64,000 nucleotides of DNA from Rathayibacter sp. VKM Ac-2879 (GCF_015351245.1 NZ_JADKSO010000001.1:744001-808000); one strand, 5' to 3'. Positions 7,652 to 19,889 are shown, numbered from the stretch's first letter. Translations and numbers: made by a program. Notes: a model not told the origin generated them from the letters alone.

Positions 7652-8630
7652 AATGCAGATCCTTCTTCTTGCCGAAGATGCCCTGGGGTCTGAAGATCAC
7701 CAGGAGCATGAGGGCGACCCCCACCACGATGAACCGGATCGGACCGGTCTGCACCGTCGTGAGGCGGATGAGGTCGTTGTTGAGGACCCCGGTGTCGATC
7801 CCGAGGGTGAGCAGTCCGTCGGTCAGGCCGAGAACCACCCAGAAGATCATCGAGCCGACAACCGGGCCGAAGACGGTCGCGGCGCCTCCCAGCAGCATGA
7901 TCGTGTAGAGGAAGAACGTGAGCTGAGTGCCGTAGTTGTCGGGCTGGAGGGAGCGGGGCAGGATGAACAGCGCTCCCGCGAGGCCTCCCAACACGCCTCC
8001 GAGGATGAGCGCCTGGATCTTGTAGGAGAAGACGTTCTTGCCGAGCGAGCGCACCGCGTCCTCGTCCTCCCGGATCCCCTTGATGACTCGGCCCCACGGG
8101 CTGCGCATCAGGAGGAACACGAGGAGGCAGGCCAGCAGCACCAAGCCCCAGCCGACGATGCGCACCCACCACTGGTCCTGGGTGTAGGTCAGGACGCCGA
8201 TGCCCCAGCGTCCCTGCGGCAACGGGTTGAGCTCGTTGAAGGTCTTGGCGGCGCCGTTGATGCCCTCCGAGCCACCGGTGACCGCCGAGAACTCCGGGGT
8301 CTTCACCGAGAGCCGGATGATCTCGGCCGCAGCGATCGTGACGATCGAGAGGTAGTCGGCGCGCAGTCGCAGTGTCGGGATGCCGAGGATGAGCGCGAAG
8401 ACCGTCGCGGCGACGATCGTCGCGAGCAGCGAGCCCCAGACCGGCCACTCGAACTTGACGGCGGTGATGGCGAAGGCATACCCGCCGACGGCCATGAAGC
8501 CGGCCTGACCGAAGTTGAGCAGCCCCGTGAATCCGAAGTGGATGACGAGACCGATGGTCGCGAGCGCATACGCGGCGACAGTGGGATCGACGATCTGCCC
8601 GATCGCCAGCCAGATGAAGTTGAGGTTCAT
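7644..8630 (-). CDS. livM: Branched-chain amino-acid ABC transporter permease LivM
   Basis: 328 residues, eight or more hydrophobic helices. The GFTGLLNFGQAGFMAVGGYA motif near residue 35 is the LivM hallmark. The cytoplasmic EAA-like loop (SPWGRVIKGIREDEDAVRSL), which docks onto the ATPases, is present around residue 190. It pairs with LivH to form the transmembrane channel. It begins six bases after the livH stop and overlaps livG, so it is cotranscribed. Confidence 0.92.
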   Translation of the reverse strand: MNLNFIWLAIGQIVDPTVAAYALATIGLVIHFGFTGLLNFGQAGFMAVGGYAFAITAVKFEWPVWGSLLATIVAATVFALILGIPTLRLRADYLSIVTIAAAEIIRLSVKTPEFSAVTGGSEGINGAAKTFNELNPLPQGRWGIGVLTYTQDQWWVRIVGWGLVLLACLLVFLLMRSPWGRVIKGIREDEDAVRSLGKNVFSYKIQALILGGVLGGLAGALFILPRSLQPDNYGTQLTFFLYTIMLLGGAATVFGPVVGSMIFWVVLGLTDGLLTLGIDTGVLNNDLIRLTTVQTGPIRFIVVGVALMLLVIFRPQGIFGKKKDLHFA

Positions 8631-8636
8631 GGTGTC

Positions 8637-10055
8637 CTAGCCGATCCGTTCCTTGCGACCGAGGATTCCCTGCGGTCTGACCAGGAGAATGATGATCATG
8701 AGGATGAGCGGAGCCACGTACTTGAGGTTCTCCGGGATCCAGATGGTCGAGATGTTCATCATCAGTCCGATGATGAGCGAGCCGACCAGCGCGCCGTAGG
8801 CCGAGCCCAGACCGCCGAGGGTGATCGCGGCGAAGATCAGCAACAGGATCGACGCGCCGGTGTCCCAGCGCAGCGACTGGTAGAAGCCGATGTACACGCC
8901 GGCGAGGGCGGCCAGCGCCCCCGACATCACCCAGACCACGCGGATCACACGCTCCACGTTGATGCCCGAGGCGGAGGCGAGTGCCCGGTTGTCCGACACG
9001 GCGCGCATCGCCTTGCCGATCTTCGTCTTCGTGAGCACGAACGCGACTCCGACGATGCAGACGATGCCGATGACAGCCCCGACGATGTCGGTGAACTTCA
9101 GGCTGATGCCGAGCGCGGGAATCGTCAGGAACGGTGCGGTGCTGTTCGGGAGCGAGAGGCGGTCGGCTCCGAAGAAGAAGACGAACACGTAGCGCAGCGC
9201 GAGCGAGAGGCCGATCGTCACGATCATCAGCGGGATGAGCTGGATGCCCTTCTTGCGCAACGGCTTCCAGAGCAGGCCGTCCTGCACGTAGCCGAAGGCT
9301 CCTCCCAGCACGACAGCGATCGGGATCGCGACCAGCGCAGGCAGCCCCAACACTCCCGAGAACAGGTAGGCCATCAGGGCGCCGAAGGTGACGAGCTCGC
9401 CGTGGGCGAAGTTGTTCAGACCGGTCACGCCATAGATGAGGGAGGCGCCGATCGCCGCGAGGGCGATGAGCAGGCCGAAGATCAGGCCGGTGACGACCTT
9501 GGGCCAGAAGATGATCCAGAACGTGTCGGCCGAGACCGGCTGGCTGACCTGGTTGGAGGTGCCGTCGGGGTTGGTCGCATCGTTGCCCGTCGTGCCCTGG
9601 GTGGCGGGGCTTGACGGCGACGCGGAGCCGCTCGGGACGGGAGCGACCGCTCCGGCGCCCCGCGGGTTGGCGGTCGAGACGATGAAGTTCACGATCTGCT
9701 TCTGCGAGGCGACGATCTTCACCTGCTTCGGGTTCTGGCCGGCGGCCGGGTAGCCCTTGTCCGCGGGGAGCGAGTCCTCGTCGACCGTGACCGTGTAGGT
9801 GCCCGCGGCGTCGAGGGGGAACGTCGCGCGACCGTCCTCGCCGGTCGTCATCGTGCCGGAGGCATCCCCGGCGATCTCGACGGTCACCCCCGCCAGGTTT
9901 TCGTTCGTGCCCTGCACCCGCACCCAGGCGATGATCGACTGGTCGGTGGTGGCGGCCGAGGCCGCGGGTGCCGCTGCGGCGACTCCGGTGAGGGCGGCGG
10001 CGAGAAGCCCCAGCGCGATAAGCCGGTTGCGGAGGCGCGGTCGTCTCCTATCCAC
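8637..10055 (-). CDS. livH: LivH-type ABC permease with secreted N-terminal beta-sandwich-like domain
   Basis: 472 residues against about 290-310 for ordinary LivH. Residues 1-34 look like a cleavable signal peptide (AAAAPAASAATT). Residues 40-127 resemble a carboxypeptidase-regulatory/CNA-B-like fold (LAGVTVEIAGDASGTMTTGE, DGRATFP, GTYTVTV). Residues 128-175 are a Ser/Pro/Gly/Thr linker. Residues 178-472 are the LivH permease, with GVTGLNNFAHGELVTFGALM and the EAA-like SDNRALASASGINVERV loop. It is the first gene of the operon. The added domain should sit outside the membrane, near the binding protein. Confidence 0.88.
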   Translation of the reverse strand: MDRRRPRLRNRLIALGLLAAALTGVAAAAPAASAATTDQSIIAWVRVQGTNENLAGVTVEIAGDASGTMTTGEDGRATFPLDAAGTYTVTVDEDSLPADKGYPAAGQNPKQVKIVASQKQIVNFIVSTANPRGAGAVAPVPSGSASPSSPATQGTTGNDATNPDGTSNQVSQPVSADTFWIIFWPKVVTGLIFGLLIALAAIGASLIYGVTGLNNFAHGELVTFGALMAYLFSGVLGLPALVAIPIAVVLGGAFGYVQDGLLWKPLRKKGIQLIPLMIVTIGLSLALRYVFVFFFGADRLSLPNSTAPFLTIPALGISLKFTDIVGAVIGIVCIVGVAFVLTKTKIGKAMRAVSDNRALASASGINVERVIRVVWVMSGALAALAGVYIGFYQSLRWDTGASILLLIFAAITLGGLGSAYGALVGSLIIGLMMNISTIWIPENLKYVAPLILMIIILLVRPQGILGRKERIG

Positions 10056-11981
<1,926 letters not shown>

Positions 11982-12052
11982 GGCTCGGGTCGGGGCGCGC
12001 TGCGGGCGGGCCGGGGCGTGGGCGCAGCGAGGAGCGAAGCTAAAGTGGCACA

Positions 12053-13174
12053 GTGACTGAGATCGAGATCGGCCGTGCCAAGCGTGCCCGCCGCGCCTAC
12101 GCCTTCGACGACATCGCGGTCGTCCCGAGCCGCCGGACCCGCGACCCCGAGGTCGTGTCGGTGAAGTGGTCGATCGACGCGTACCAGTTCGAGACGCCGA
12201 TCCTCGCGGCGCCGATGGACTCGGTCGTCTCGCCATCGACGGCGATCACTCTGGGGCGACTGGGCGCGCTGGGGGTACTCGACCTCGAGGGGCTGTGGAC
12301 GAGATACGACGACCCTGAGCCCCTGCTCGCCGAGATCCGCGAGCTGCCCGCCGAGCGCGCGACGCAGCGGATGCAGCAGATCTACTCCGAGCCCATCAAG
12401 CCCGAGCTGGTCACGGCACGCCTCGCCGAGATCCGCGCCGCGGGCGTCACCGTCGCCGGAGCGCTCTCTCCGCAGCGCACCGCCGAGCTGTACCGCACGG
12501 TCGTCGACGCGGGAGTCGACGTGTTCGTCATTCGCGGGACGACCGTCTCGGCCGAACACGTCTCACGCGACACCCAGCCGCTCAACCTCAAAGAGTTCAT
12601 CTACGAACTCGACGTGCCCGTGATCGTCGGCGGCGCCTCCACCTACACGGCCGCCCTGCACCTCATGCGCACAGGCGCCGCGGGTGTCCTCGTCGGCTTT
12701 GGAGGCGGCGCCGCCTCCACGACCCGGGCCACCCTGGGCATCCAGGCGCCGATGGCGACCGCCGTCGCCGATGTGGCCGGCGCTCGCCGCGACTACCTCG
12801 ACGAGTCGGGAGGACGCTACGTCCACGTCATCGCCGATGGCGGCCTCGGCACCTCCGGTGACATCGTGAAAGCCGTGGCGGTGGGCGCCGACGCCGTCAT
12901 GCTCGGCTCCGCCCTCGCCCGCGCGACCGACGCGCCCGGTGGTGGCTGGCACTGGGGCGCGGAGGCGCACCACCCGCAGCTGCCCCGCGGTCGTCGCGTC
13001 CAGGTCGGCGCGGTCGGCACGCTCGAGCAGGTCCTCTACGGCCCCGCGACCGGCGCCGACGGCACGGCGAACCTCATCGGGGCCTTGCGGCGCTCGATGG
13101 CGACCACCGGCTACTCCGACCTCAAGGAGTTCCAGCGCGTCGAGGTCGTCGTCGCGCCGTACCAGCCGAGCTGA
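12053..13174 (+). CDS. guaB3: GuaB3 family IMP dehydrogenase-related protein
   Basis: 373 residues, lacking the CBS domains of GuaB. The barrel is recognisable: AYAFDDIAVVPSRRTRDP at the N-terminus, TPILAAPMDSVVSP, the phosphate-binding VIADGGLGTSGDIVKAVA, and a C-terminal SMATTGYSDLKEFQ typical of actinobacterial GuaB3. Where IMPDH has GSICTT the protein reads GFGGGAASTTRATLG, so the nucleophilic Cys appears to be absent. Its activity in Actinobacteria is not established. The GTG start lies six bases after TAAAGT (12041-12046), a leaderless arrangement. Independent promoter, 71 bases after guaB. Confidence 0.92.
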   Translation: MTEIEIGRAKRARRAYAFDDIAVVPSRRTRDPEVVSVKWSIDAYQFETPILAAPMDSVVSPSTAITLGRLGALGVLDLEGLWTRYDDPEPLLAEIRELPAERATQRMQQIYSEPIKPELVTARLAEIRAAGVTVAGALSPQRTAELYRTVVDAGVDVFVIRGTTVSAEHVSRDTQPLNLKEFIYELDVPVIVGGASTYTAALHLMRTGAAGVLVGFGGGAASTTRATLGIQAPMATAVADVAGARRDYLDESGGRYVHVIADGGLGTSGDIVKAVAVGADAVMLGSALARATDAPGGGWHWGAEAHHPQLPRGRRVQVGAVGTLEQVLYGPATGADGTANLIGALRRSMATTGYSDLKEFQRVEVVVAPYQPS

Positions 13175-13328
13175 CGTCTCCGCCGGCGCGACGGCCGGGG
13201 CGCCCCGGGCAGCTGCCCACGGCAGGCCGGTTTCCCCTCGGGCGAACGGACCCCGGCGCGTGTAAGCGCGCACGTACACTGAGGACGTCCCGCAGGCGGG
13301 AGCGCCGTAGGGCGAGGAGGGAGCACGC

Positions 13329-13847
13329 ATGGTCGAGGTCCGCAGGGTGAAGCTGCCCGGTGTCGGCGTGCTGCACACCTTCCTCACCGCCGACGGAGGC
13401 AAGGTCGGCGTGATCGCGCACCGATCGGGGCACAGCGATCTGATCACCTTCGCTGAGGGCGACCACGACGGCGCGAAGGTCTCGCTCCGCCTCGACGACG
13501 ACGAGGCGCACACTCTCGCCGAGCTCCTCGGCGGCACCCAGATCACGGAGTCGCTCACCGCGCTCGACCAGATCCCCGGCCTCTCGATCGACTGGTTCAC
13601 CGTCGACTACGAGGACCACATCGCTGGCCAGCAGTTGGGCAAGCCCGCCGATCGCGGCATCGTCGGGCTGACGGTCGTCGCCGTGGTCCGCGGCGACGCG
13701 GCGAACCCGGCTCCGGCGCCCGACTTCCGCGTGTTCCCCGGCGACACGCTGGTGGTGGCCGGCAGCCCCGAGAAGGTGGCGAAGGCCTTCACCTTCTTCC
13801 GCACCGGGAGTTTCGCCAAGACGGTCGACGCGCCTCCCGGAGCCTGA
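13329..13847 (+). CDS. Cation:proton antiporter regulatory subunit (KhtT-like, TrkA-C domain)
   Basis: 172 residues, cytoplasmic. Residues 1-80 form a small domain (VEVRRVKLPGVGVLHTF), and residues 90-165 match a TrkA-C/RCK-C domain (IVGLTVVAVVRGD, then FRVFPGDTLVVAGSPEKVAK). Such subunits gate the adjoining CPA2 antiporter in response to ligands or pH; in Bacillus KhtTU the pair exports K+. The stop is two bases before the antiporter start, so the two are cotranscribed. TACACT (13275-13280) is a candidate -10. Confidence 0.85.
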   Translation: MVEVRRVKLPGVGVLHTFLTADGGKVGVIAHRSGHSDLITFAEGDHDGAKVSLRLDDDEAHTLAELLGGTQITESLTALDQIPGLSIDWFTVDYEDHIAGQQLGKPADRGIVGLTVVAVVRGDAANPAPAPDFRVFPGDTLVVAGSPEKVAKAFTFFRTGSFAKTVDAPPGA

Positions 13848-13849
13848 GG

Positions 13850-15265
13850 ATGCACCACGGCGAAGACCTCATCGTCCTCGGCCTCCTGTTCGTCGTCGCC
13901 TACGTCCTCGGTCGGCTCGGGCGCACCATCGGGCTTCCGGCCATCCCGATCTACATGGTGGTCGGGTTGCTCGCGAGCCCAAACTTCCACCTCTTCCCGC
14001 TCGACTTCGAGCCGTCCTCGATCGAGCTGACGGCCGTCTTCGGCCTGATCCTGCTGCTGTTCGCCCTCGGTCTCGAGTTCGATCAGGAGGAGTTCTTCGG
14101 CAACGCGGGACGGCTGATCCTGTCGGGCGGCTCGTACATCGCCGTCAACATGGCCGCGGGCCTGGGCTTCGGCTTCCTCCTGGGCTGGGGGAGTCGCGAG
14201 GCGCTCGTCATCGCTGGGATCACGGCGACCAGCTCCAGCGCCATCGTCACCAAGCTGCTGATCGAGCTCAAGCGGCTGGCGAATCCCGAGACCCCGATGA
14301 TCCTCGGCGTCACCGTGGTCGAGGACATCTTCATCGCCGTATATCTGGCCATCGTGTCGGTCGTGCTCTCGGGCGAGACGGAGCCGTGGCCGGTCGTGCT
14401 CAAGCTGTTCGTCGCGTTCGCGTTCCTCGTCGCGATGTTCTCGCTCGCGCGCTGGGGCGGCCGGGTGGTGTCGCGGTTGTTCCGCACGCGGGACGACGAA
14501 CTGTTCACGATCCTCTTCTTCGGGCTCGCGATCCTGTTCGGAGGCGTCGGTGAGATCCTCGGCGTCACCGACGCGATCGGCGCCTTCCTGATCGGCCTCG
14601 TGATCGGCGCCACCCGTTTCCGAGCCCGCGTGGAGCACATCGCGATCCCGCTACGTGACGTGTTCGGCGCCTTCTTCTTCGTGAACTTCGGGCTCGGGCT
14701 CGACCCGGGGGCGTTCCCGAGCGTCGTGGTGCCCGTGGTGATCGCGGCGGCGATGACGATCCTCCTCAACCTCGCCGCCGGACAGTTCGTCGCCTGGCTC
14801 AACAAGCTCGGGCCGCGAGCCGGTCTGAACGCGGCGTTCATCCTGCACAACCGCGGCGAGTTCGCGCTCATCCTCGCGACGCTCTCCCTCTCGGCCGGCC
14901 TCGACGAGAGGATCCAGCCGTTCGCCGGCCTCTACGTGCTCGTCATGGCCATCGTCGGTCCGATCCTCGCGTCCCGCTCGGAGAGCATCGGCGCGTTCCT
15001 CTCCCGGCGACGGACCCCAGCCCCGACCACTCGCAGCGCTATGGCCGAGGAGGAGTTCGCGCTCGTCGAAGCAGCCATGGGCGACGAGTCAGCCGCGCGT
15101 CCCGTGACTCAGGAGGTGCCGGTCGTGACGGCATCGCGGCAGGCGGAGCCCGACGAACTCGACGACGAGCTCCTCGACCCGATGCGGCAGACGCTCATCG
15201 ATCAGGCCATGCAGCAGTCCGACGGCACCGAGAGGCCCCGCCGTCCGCGCGAGCCGGACTACTGA
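13850..15265 (+). CDS. CPA2-family cation:proton antiporter (KhtU-like)
   Basis: 471 residues. Twelve or so membrane helices occupy residues 5-390, with Na+/H+ exchanger family landmarks: PIYMVVGLLASP near the N-terminus, ALGLEFDQEEF, ITATSSSAIVTKLLIEL and the unwound-helix segment GVTDAIGAFLIGLVIG. Residues 390-471 are a charged cytoplasmic tail. Unlike KefC/KefB it has no TrkA-N domain; regulation is supplied by the separate subunit just upstream. Probably K+(or Na+)/H+ exchange for pH or K+ homeostasis. Confidence 0.88.
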   Translation: MHHGEDLIVLGLLFVVAYVLGRLGRTIGLPAIPIYMVVGLLASPNFHLFPLDFEPSSIELTAVFGLILLLFALGLEFDQEEFFGNAGRLILSGGSYIAVNMAAGLGFGFLLGWGSREALVIAGITATSSSAIVTKLLIELKRLANPETPMILGVTVVEDIFIAVYLAIVSVVLSGETEPWPVVLKLFVAFAFLVAMFSLARWGGRVVSRLFRTRDDELFTILFFGLAILFGGVGEILGVTDAIGAFLIGLVIGATRFRARVEHIAIPLRDVFGAFFFVNFGLGLDPGAFPSVVVPVVIAAAMTILLNLAAGQFVAWLNKLGPRAGLNAAFILHNRGEFALILATLSLSAGLDERIQPFAGLYVLVMAIVGPILASRSESIGAFLSRRRTPAPTTRSAMAEEEFALVEAAMGDESAARPVTQEVPVVTASRQAEPDELDDELLDPMRQTLIDQAMQQSDGTERPRRPREPDY

Positions 15266-15347
15266 TCTCCGGGAGCTCCCACTCGCGTTGGCTAGGCTCG
15301 TCCCGGTCCGCGGGATGGTGCGCGGAGCCATCGCGAACGAGGGACGA

Positions 15348-16130
15348 ATGACGCAGAGCACGGTCTGGCAGGTCGCCCGCCGCCCCCGTTGGATCGCCGC
15401 CCTCCTCCTGGCACTGACCGTCGCCGGGCTCTTCGCCGCGCTCGGCCAATGGCAGATCGGACGCGCCGTCGATGCGGCAGCACCCGACTCCGGTCTCTCA
15501 GAGACGGTCCTCCCGCTCGAGCAGGTGGCTGCCCCCTCCGCGCCGATCCGTGCGACGGCCGATGGGCAGCGCGTCGAGGGGGACTCGACGCTGGTGCGCG
15601 GCGGCGCCGAGATCCTCGGCGGTCGCCTGAACGGCGAACAGCCGGGCTGGTGGGTCATCGCACGAACCCGGGCCGCCGATGCCGATCTCGTCCTCGCCTA
15701 CGGCTGGAGCGCCGACCGACGGCAGGCGCAGGGCGTCGCCGACCGCCTCAACAGCGGCGAGGAGACGCCTCCCGTCACGTTCACGGGCCGTCTCGTCGCG
15801 AACGAGGCGGCGGAGGTGCCCGCTGCGGGCACCGACCCGACGACCCTCACCGCGCTGTCGATCCCGGCGCTCGTCAACCGCTGGCCCGATCCACCCCAGG
15901 ACGTCTACGAGGGCTATGTCGTGGTCGACCGGCCACTCGCGGGACTCGACGCGATCGACTCCCCGGCGCGGGTGAGCGACGTCTCGCTCAACTGGCTCAA
16001 CGTGTTCTATGCGATCGAGTGGGTCGTCTTCGCCGGGTTCGCCCTCTACCTCTGGTACCGGCTCGTGCGCGACGCGTGGGAGCGCGAGGCCGAGGAGGCG
16101 GCGGAGCTGGCCGCTTCCCGCGCGCCGTAA
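15348..16130 (+). CDS. SURF1-family cytochrome oxidase assembly protein
   Basis: 260 residues. One helix at residues 12-35 is followed by the SURF1 signature ALGQWQIGRA, a large extracytoplasmic domain (GWWVIARTRAAD, VLAYGWSADR) and a C-terminal helix beginning LNWLNVFYAIEWVVFAGFALY. SURF1 proteins help assemble heme-copper oxidase. The ATG with GAGGGACGA upstream was chosen over an in-frame TTG at 15288, because TAGGCT (15293-15298) places the transcript start downstream of that TTG. The stop codon forms part of the -10 box of the next gene. Confidence 0.87.
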   Translation: MTQSTVWQVARRPRWIAALLLALTVAGLFAALGQWQIGRAVDAAAPDSGLSETVLPLEQVAAPSAPIRATADGQRVEGDSTLVRGGAEILGGRLNGEQPGWWVIARTRAADADLVLAYGWSADRRQAQGVADRLNSGEETPPVTFTGRLVANEAAEVPAAGTDPTTLTALSIPALVNRWPDPPQDVYEGYVVVDRPLAGLDAIDSPARVSDVSLNWLNVFYAIEWVVFAGFALYLWYRLVRDAWEREAEEAAELAASRAP

Positions 16131-16140
16131 ACTGGTCGTC

Positions 16141-16612
16141 ATGCCCCTCGAGCCCAAGCCTGCGCAGTTTCCTGCGATCCGGAGCGCGCTGCGCTTCTAC
16201 CGGGTGACCTCGATCATCACCGGCGTGATGCTCCTCCTGCTGTGCGTCGAGATGCTGCTGAAGTACGTGTTCCACCTCGAGCTGTTCGCCTTCGGGCAGC
16301 AGGGCGTGCTGCACTTCGCGCCGATGTACGAGGTGCCGGGAGGCGAGTACAAGTCGAGCGGCACCGGGGTGAACGTGTCCACGGGCATCCTCATCGCGCA
16401 CGGCTGGTTCTATGTCGTCTACCTCTTCTCGGACTTCCGTCTGTGGAGCCTGATGCGCTGGCCGTTCGCGCGTTTCGTGCTCATCGCTCTGGGCGGCGTC
16501 GTGCCGACCCTCTCCTTCTTCGTCGAGACCCGCATCGCCCGCGAGGTCGAGCACTACCTCGAGCGGCGCATCGCCGAACCGAAGACCCCGTCCGACTCCG
16601 TGGAGGCCCCCC

Positions 16613-16617
<5 letters not shown>
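16141..16617 (+). CDS. DUF3817 membrane protein
   Basis: 158 residues, three hydrophobic segments. The family features [20 protein letters not shown], a central [20 protein letters not shown] and a final helix ending [15 protein letters not shown] are all visible. Function unknown, but DUF3817 genes are commonly found beside guaA in actinobacteria. The start is the ATG seven bases after TAAACT (16128-16133), a leaderless layout in which the -10 box overlaps the SURF1 stop codon. The stop TAG overlaps the proposed guaA start ATT by one base. Confidence 0.85.
16602..16615 (+). promoter_or_regulatory. Shine-Dalgarno and AUU start of guaA
   Basis: GGAGG (16602-16606), six C residues, then ATT (16613-16615), whose last base is the first base of the DUF3817 stop TAG. 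No ATG, GTG or TTG occurs in the guaA frame between the upstream stop at 16451 and 16742, so ATT with this perfect SD is the best start. Confidence 0.75.
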
Positions 16618-18211
<1,594 letters not shown>

Positions 18212-18232
18212 CGCCGCGGGTGGACGCGGTGA

Positions 18233-18268
18233 TGACGGAACGGGGCCTTCCGGGCGCTCGTTCCGTCA
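18233..18268 (+). terminator. Possible terminator of guaA
   Basis: A 10-bp perfect stem (TGACGGAACG and its complement) around a 16-base GC-rich loop, 22 bases after the guaA stop. It lies between convergent genes and could serve both. Confidence 0.55.
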
Positions 18269-18301
18269 GGGGGATGGGGTGCTCGCGCGTCGACGCGGCG
18301 C

Positions 18302-18664
18302 TCAGGCAGGCGTGTCGACGACACCGATGAATCGGGTGCCGATGCCGTCGTACTCGTCGCGGCGGTGCGCCTCCGGGTGGGCAGGCCAACTGGCGGGGGC
18401 GTGGTCCTCGCAGACCAGGAAGCTGAAGTCGGGCCACCACTTCTTCGGGCGCGCCGACTCGGACCGCCCGCAGACCACGCAGTCCAGAGTGACCCAGACC
18501 GGTCGCCGACCCGTGCGGTTCTCGCGCGACTGCACGAGCCACGGCGGCGGATCCTGCTCGAGAGCGACGAGATCCTCCTCCGTGAGCCGCGCGGGGAGAC
18601 CGTGCCGGCTCGCCATCTCGACGGGGATGTCGAGGCGCTGAGCCGCCTCGCGTCGCGTGATCAT
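18302..18664 (-). CDS. Hypothetical protein with zinc-ribbon-like Cys/His motif
   Basis: 120 residues. An N-terminal helical part (ITRREAAQRLDIPVEMASRH) resembles a short helix-turn-helix or MerR-like start. The middle holds CVVCG and LVCEDH, a CxxC...CxxH set that could bind zinc. The C-terminal half is rich in Trp, Pro and His. It starts with ATG six bases after TAGGGT on the minus strand, a leaderless signature that supports the gene. Function unknown; a small DNA- or RNA-binding role is only a guess. Confidence 0.65.
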   Translation of the reverse strand: MITRREAAQRLDIPVEMASRHGLPARLTEEDLVALEQDPPPWLVQSRENRTGRRPVWVTLDCVVCGRSESARPKKWWPDFSFLVCEDHAPASWPAHPEAHRRDEYDGIGTRFIGVVDTPA

Positions 18665-18673
18665 CGGGCCACC

Positions 18674-19783
18674 CTAGCCGAGGGCCGCTGTGCGGGGGAG
18701 GCGTGCCCGCGGTCGGAGTGAGGCCCGCGCGAGCAGCCACTCCAGCGGCCCCTGCCCGGCGATGCGGTTCCAGGCCAGAGCGAAGGCGACGGAGCCGAGC
18801 ACGAAAACCGCCACGACCGTCCAGCTGCGCCAGGCGTCGACATCGAACGGCTCGAACGGGAGGAGGTACACCGCGAGGGCCAGGAGCTGCAGCGTGTAGA
18901 CGGTGAGCGGCATCGCCCCGACGACCGCGATCGGCGTCGCCGTCGCTGCGATGACGCGTGCGAAGAGCGCCTGAACCCCCACGGCCCGAGAGCGGGCTGC
19001 GCTCACCCACCGCCCCAGGGCGGTGAGCGTCCCGATGGCGACGCAGGCGACGCCTCCCGCCCCGAGGAGCTCAGCGGTCGTGCTCGCATGCGCCTCGACG
19101 ACGTCGGGGCCGCCGATCAGACGCCCGAGACCGTAGCCGAGAACGGCGGCGGTCGCCCCGCCGATCACCAGCCAGCGCTGAGTCGTGGGCGAGCGCACGC
19201 CGCAGCGCGCGAGGAGGAGTCCCAGCAGCACGTACGCGAGCCACGACGGCACCGGGTAGTACTGCGTGAGCCAGGTCAGCGGTGGGCCGGCGAGCTGCGC
19301 CTCGTCGGGAGGCAGCCGCGCCAGCCAGGCGGTGCCCGACACGACGAGCGCGTCGACGACGAGCGGCCCCGCGATGGCGAAGAGCGCGACGGCGACCGCC
19401 AGCAGTGCACGCGGCAGGAACAGCAGGGCTGCGGCCACGACGAACATCACTCCGTAGTGGGGGAGGATCACGGCGATCGGGGTGCCGAGCTCCGTGAGTG
19501 CCAGCCCGAGGGCGAGGAGGCAGATCCCCCGTACGAGGATCGACGCGGTATCACGCAAGGGACGCGCGGAGCGGTCGGCGCCGCCGCTCATCAGGCCGAT
19601 CGAGACACCGGCGAGCACGGCGAAGAGCACGGAGCTGCGGCCGTCCCAGGTCATCTCCCGCCCGACCGGGGCGAGGTGGGCGGCGAGCATCCCGACGATG
19701 GCGAGGCCCCGCGCGACGTCGAGGCCGACGATGCGGGGGGAGGCATGCGTCGCACCTTCCGTGGCCACCTGGCTCCCAGCCAT
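18674..19783 (-). CDS. DUF418 / HGSNAT-like integral membrane protein
   Basis: About 369 residues with ten or so hydrophobic helices. The N-terminus RIVGLDVARGLAIVGMLAAH is the signature shared by DUF418 and DUF1624 (heparan-alpha-glucosaminide N-acetyltransferase-like) proteins. The C-terminus (DVDAWRSWTVVAVFVLGSVA, then QGPLEWLLAR) fits DUF418. These are predicted membrane acyltransferases or transporters; the substrate is unknown. The ATG at 19783 was chosen because the longer frame would overlap the terminator and coding end of the next gene and has non-protein-like composition. No strong SD is seen. Confidence 0.75.
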   Translation of the reverse strand: MAGSQVATEGATHASPRIVGLDVARGLAIVGMLAAHLAPVGREMTWDGRSSVLFAVLAGVSIGLMSGGADRSARPLRDTASILVRGICLLALGLALTELGTPIAVILPHYGVMFVVAAALLFLPRALLAVAVALFAIAGPLVVDALVVSGTAWLARLPPDEAQLAGPPLTWLTQYYPVPSWLAYVLLGLLLARCGVRSPTTQRWLVIGGATAAVLGYGLGRLIGGPDVVEAHASTTAELLGAGGVACVAIGTLTALGRWVSAARSRAVGVQALFARVIAATATPIAVVGAMPLTVYTLQLLALAVYLLPFEPFDVDAWRSWTVVAVFVLGSVAFALAWNRIAGQGPLEWLLARASLRPRARLPRTAALG

Positions 19784-19802
19784 CAGCGGAGGCCGCCACG
19801 AC

Positions 19803-19836
19803 GACGGGCGCCCGACCCGAAGGTCGAGCGCCCGTC
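19803..19836 (-). terminator. Terminator of the Bax-inhibitor-like gene
   Basis: A 14-bp stem with one mismatch (GACGGGCGCCCGACC against GGTCGAGCGCCCGTC) and a CGAA loop, about 54 bases after the stop of the minus-strand gene at 19890. Confidence 0.7.
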
Positions 19837-19889
19837 GCGCGAGGAAGCCGGGATCACTGTGCCCGCGGTCGTCGTCGTTTGTGCCGTGC

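Noticed and set aside
7383-9614. 743-codon open frame antisense to livG, livM and livH
   Set aside because: Long antisense frames are expected at this GC content. Composition is dominated by Asp/Arg/Glu/His with no hydrophobic core, and the opposite strand encodes clear ABC transporter subunits.
12981-13328. Frames between guaB3 and the antiporter subunit
   Set aside because: Arg/Pro-rich products without ribosome binding sites; the gap looks like a promoter region only.
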